From the NCBI GenBank assembly GCA_001587675.1, contig LNGD01000097.1, positions 1-5,799 of the forward strand: a stretch of DNA of 5,799 bases. Reading direction: 5' to 3'. This DNA is from Candidatus Methanofastidiosum methylothiophilum (GTDB lineage: Archaea; Methanobacteriota_B; Thermococci; Methanofastidiosales; Methanofastidiosaceae). Positions 4,789 through 5,799 of the stretch are shown here, piece after piece (position 1 is the first letter of the stretch; every line of letters begins with the position of its first letter). The notes under the pieces are model-generated. The model searched no databases. It had not been told where the DNA came from and saw nothing but the letters and a program-made list of their open reading frames with translations. A program made the translations under genes and the position numbers.

Positions 4789-5799
4789 ATGGAGTATGCC
4801 AAAAAAAATAGGAAAAAAGGCCTTTTTTCAAGAAAGGCTCAAGTAGAAGTAATTACAGTTATGCTAATTTTGGGTATTACTGTAGCCGCTGTTTTTATTG
4901 CATATCAATTTGCCGCACCTCAAATCGAGAGATCAAAAGATATTTCAAGAATAGCATCAATGCAGAAGGCATTTCTAGAATTTGATTCTAAGATAAGAGA
5001 GGTTAGATTTGAGGGGGAAGGGGCACAGCGATACATTGACATTAATTTTGATAAAGGAGAAATAAGAGTAGATCAAAATGATGATACCATTACTTTCTTT
5101 ATGTCCGCACCCGGAATTGAATCTGCTCCTCAAGAAAATGGAATGGAAACTTATTTTTCTGGAAGGACAATTAATATCAGGCTCCAATACGGTGGCGAAA
5201 TAGAAGTTTTCTCTAAATTTACTATACTTAACTCTGGAGCCCATAGAATTTATATTAAAAATGAAGGTGGAAATGATGTTCTTTTGAGCTTGACTCCTGA
5301 CATTCCTATTACAGGTGAAACTTGGACATTACAAGGGTATGTATATGATAATACGGAAGGAGCAGATAACGATGGCACAGGTGATGAATCACAACCTTCA
5401 ATGGACAACGCTCCTCAGAATGGTAAGATATTAGATGCAACAGATGACCCACCTTTAGCTAACGCAGAAATAATATTCTTCAATCAAAAACTTGAAACTG
5501 TTGCTATTGCCAAAACTAACTCACAGGGGAGATATGCTGTTAAGCTTCCGCAATCCGATGGAGTTAGTGACTTGCAGCTTTACATGAAAGTAAATTTGAC
5601 CTCTTATGTAATGAAAGAAAATGATGGGGCAAGTAAAGTCTATTCAAAAACTGAATTATACCACAAAGATTTTAATAGAAATTTAGGTACTTGGCACGTC
5701 AATATTCCTAGCGGTACAAATGATTTTGCCGCTCAATATGTAGATGGATTTTTTAACATACCTATGTATAAGCTTTCTAAACAGGATGTTTTTGAATCA
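4789..5799 (+). CDS. Pilin-like surface protein with carboxypeptidase-regulatory-like domain (3' end outside window)
   Basis: The frame stays open for 337 codons to the window edge. Residues 1-17 are a basic leader (MEYAKKNRKKGLFSRKA), followed by QVEVITVMLILGITVAAV and a hydrophobic helix to about 43. This K-A|Q-x-E pattern resembles archaeal type IV pilin precursors (compare RA|VSEVI in the PF07790 type), so processing by the prepilin peptidase PibD/EppA after Ala17 is likely. Residues 58-170 are mainly beta strands and may form the head domain. Residues 186-206 are Asp/Asn/Gly-rich with DNDGTGDE, like a calcium-binding thrombospondin-type-3 segment. Residues 212-255 (GKILDATDDPPLANAEI...TNSQGRYAVKLP) match the pattern of carboxypeptidase-regulatory-like or CNA-B-like beta sandwiches. 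It is much longer than a typical major pilin, so a minor pilin, adhesin or pilin-anchored surface protein is more likely. The start is supported by AAGGT six bases upstream. Confidence 0.82.
   Translation, partial: MEYAKKNRKKGLFSRKAQVEVITVMLILGITVAAVFIAYQFAAPQIERSKDISRIASMQKAFLEFDSKIREVRFEGEGAQRYIDINFDKGEIRVDQNDDTITFFMSAPGIESAPQENGMETYFSGRTINIRLQYGGEIEVFSKFTILNSGAHRIYIKNEGGNDVLLSLTPDIPITGETWTLQGYVYDNTEGADNDGTGDESQPSMDNAPQNGKILDATDDPPLANAEIIFFNQKLETVAIAKTNSQGRYAVKLPQSDGVSDLQLYMKVNLTSYVMKENDGASKVYSKTELYHKDFNRNLGTWHVNIPSGTNDFAAQYVDGFFNIPMYKLSKQDVFES
4812..4829. repeat. 18-bp perfect palindrome inside the leader of the pilin-like gene
   Basis: GAAAAAAGGCCTTTTTTC reads the same on both strands. 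It covers the codons for Lys-Lys-Gly-Leu-Phe of the basic signal leader and ends in six T. It may simply follow from coding Lys and Phe beside Gly-Leu, or it may act on the transcript as a weak hairpin with a U-tract. Confidence 0.5.

Noticed and set aside
4975..5244. 89-codon minus-strand frame in the right part
   Set aside because: The plus-strand pilin-like frame runs uninterrupted through this stretch with coherent protein features and a well-placed ribosome site, so the minus frame is a shadow.
1..5799. CRISPR array, tRNA, insertion sequence or defence system
   Set aside because: No regularly spaced repeats, tRNA-like arms, transposase motifs or nuclease/defence motifs were found by reading; the genes are housekeeping and envelope types.

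Overview
The window looks like chromosomal DNA from an AT-rich (about one third G+C by eye) archaeon, most likely a euryarchaeon. The evidence is an archaeal-type elongation factor 1-beta next to a small Zn-ribbon protein, a GTPBP1-type GTPase, Shine-Dalgarno sites of the GGTGAT kind, TATA-box promoters, oligo-T terminators and a protein with an archaeal pilin-type N-terminus. The exact lineage cannot be fixed from the sequence; a low-GC methanogen-related group is a guess. I see no rRNA, tRNA, CRISPR array, transposase or phage gene.

Left part (1-1236, plus strand): three tightly spaced genes. The first enters from outside the window and encodes a membrane protein with an outside cell-wall-binding-type-2 (CWB2) domain, one transmembrane helix and a cytoplasmic winged helix, which suggests a surface-sensing transcription factor. 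Its stop codon overlaps the ribosome site of a 51-residue Zn-ribbon protein, and that gene's stop overlaps the ribosome site of EF-1beta, the exchange factor for EF-1alpha. A T-rich terminator closes the unit.

Middle part (1237-3356): an OsmC-family thiol peroxidase-like gene with its own promoter (plus) converges on a 529-residue GTPBP1-like translational GTPase (minus). Their 3' ends overlap by six bases, and the OsmC oligo-T terminator lies inside the GTPase reading frame.

Right part (3357-5799): a 146-base divergent promoter region without a gene separates the GTPase from an unrecognised 402-residue membrane protein, which has a long coiled-coil, acidic cytoplasmic part and four C-terminal membrane helices arranged as a duplicated hairpin. 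After a 77-base gap with a hairpin comes a pilin-like surface protein gene that is open to the right edge. It has a class III type signal sequence and a carboxypeptidase-regulatory-like beta domain.

Taken together, this is a housekeeping translation neighbourhood (Zn-ribbon, EF-1beta, GTPBP1-like) interleaved with envelope genes (CWB2-HTH, coiled-coil membrane protein, pilin-like protein). No defence or mobile system is visible. The least explained genes are the two flanking surface proteins and the 402-residue membrane protein.
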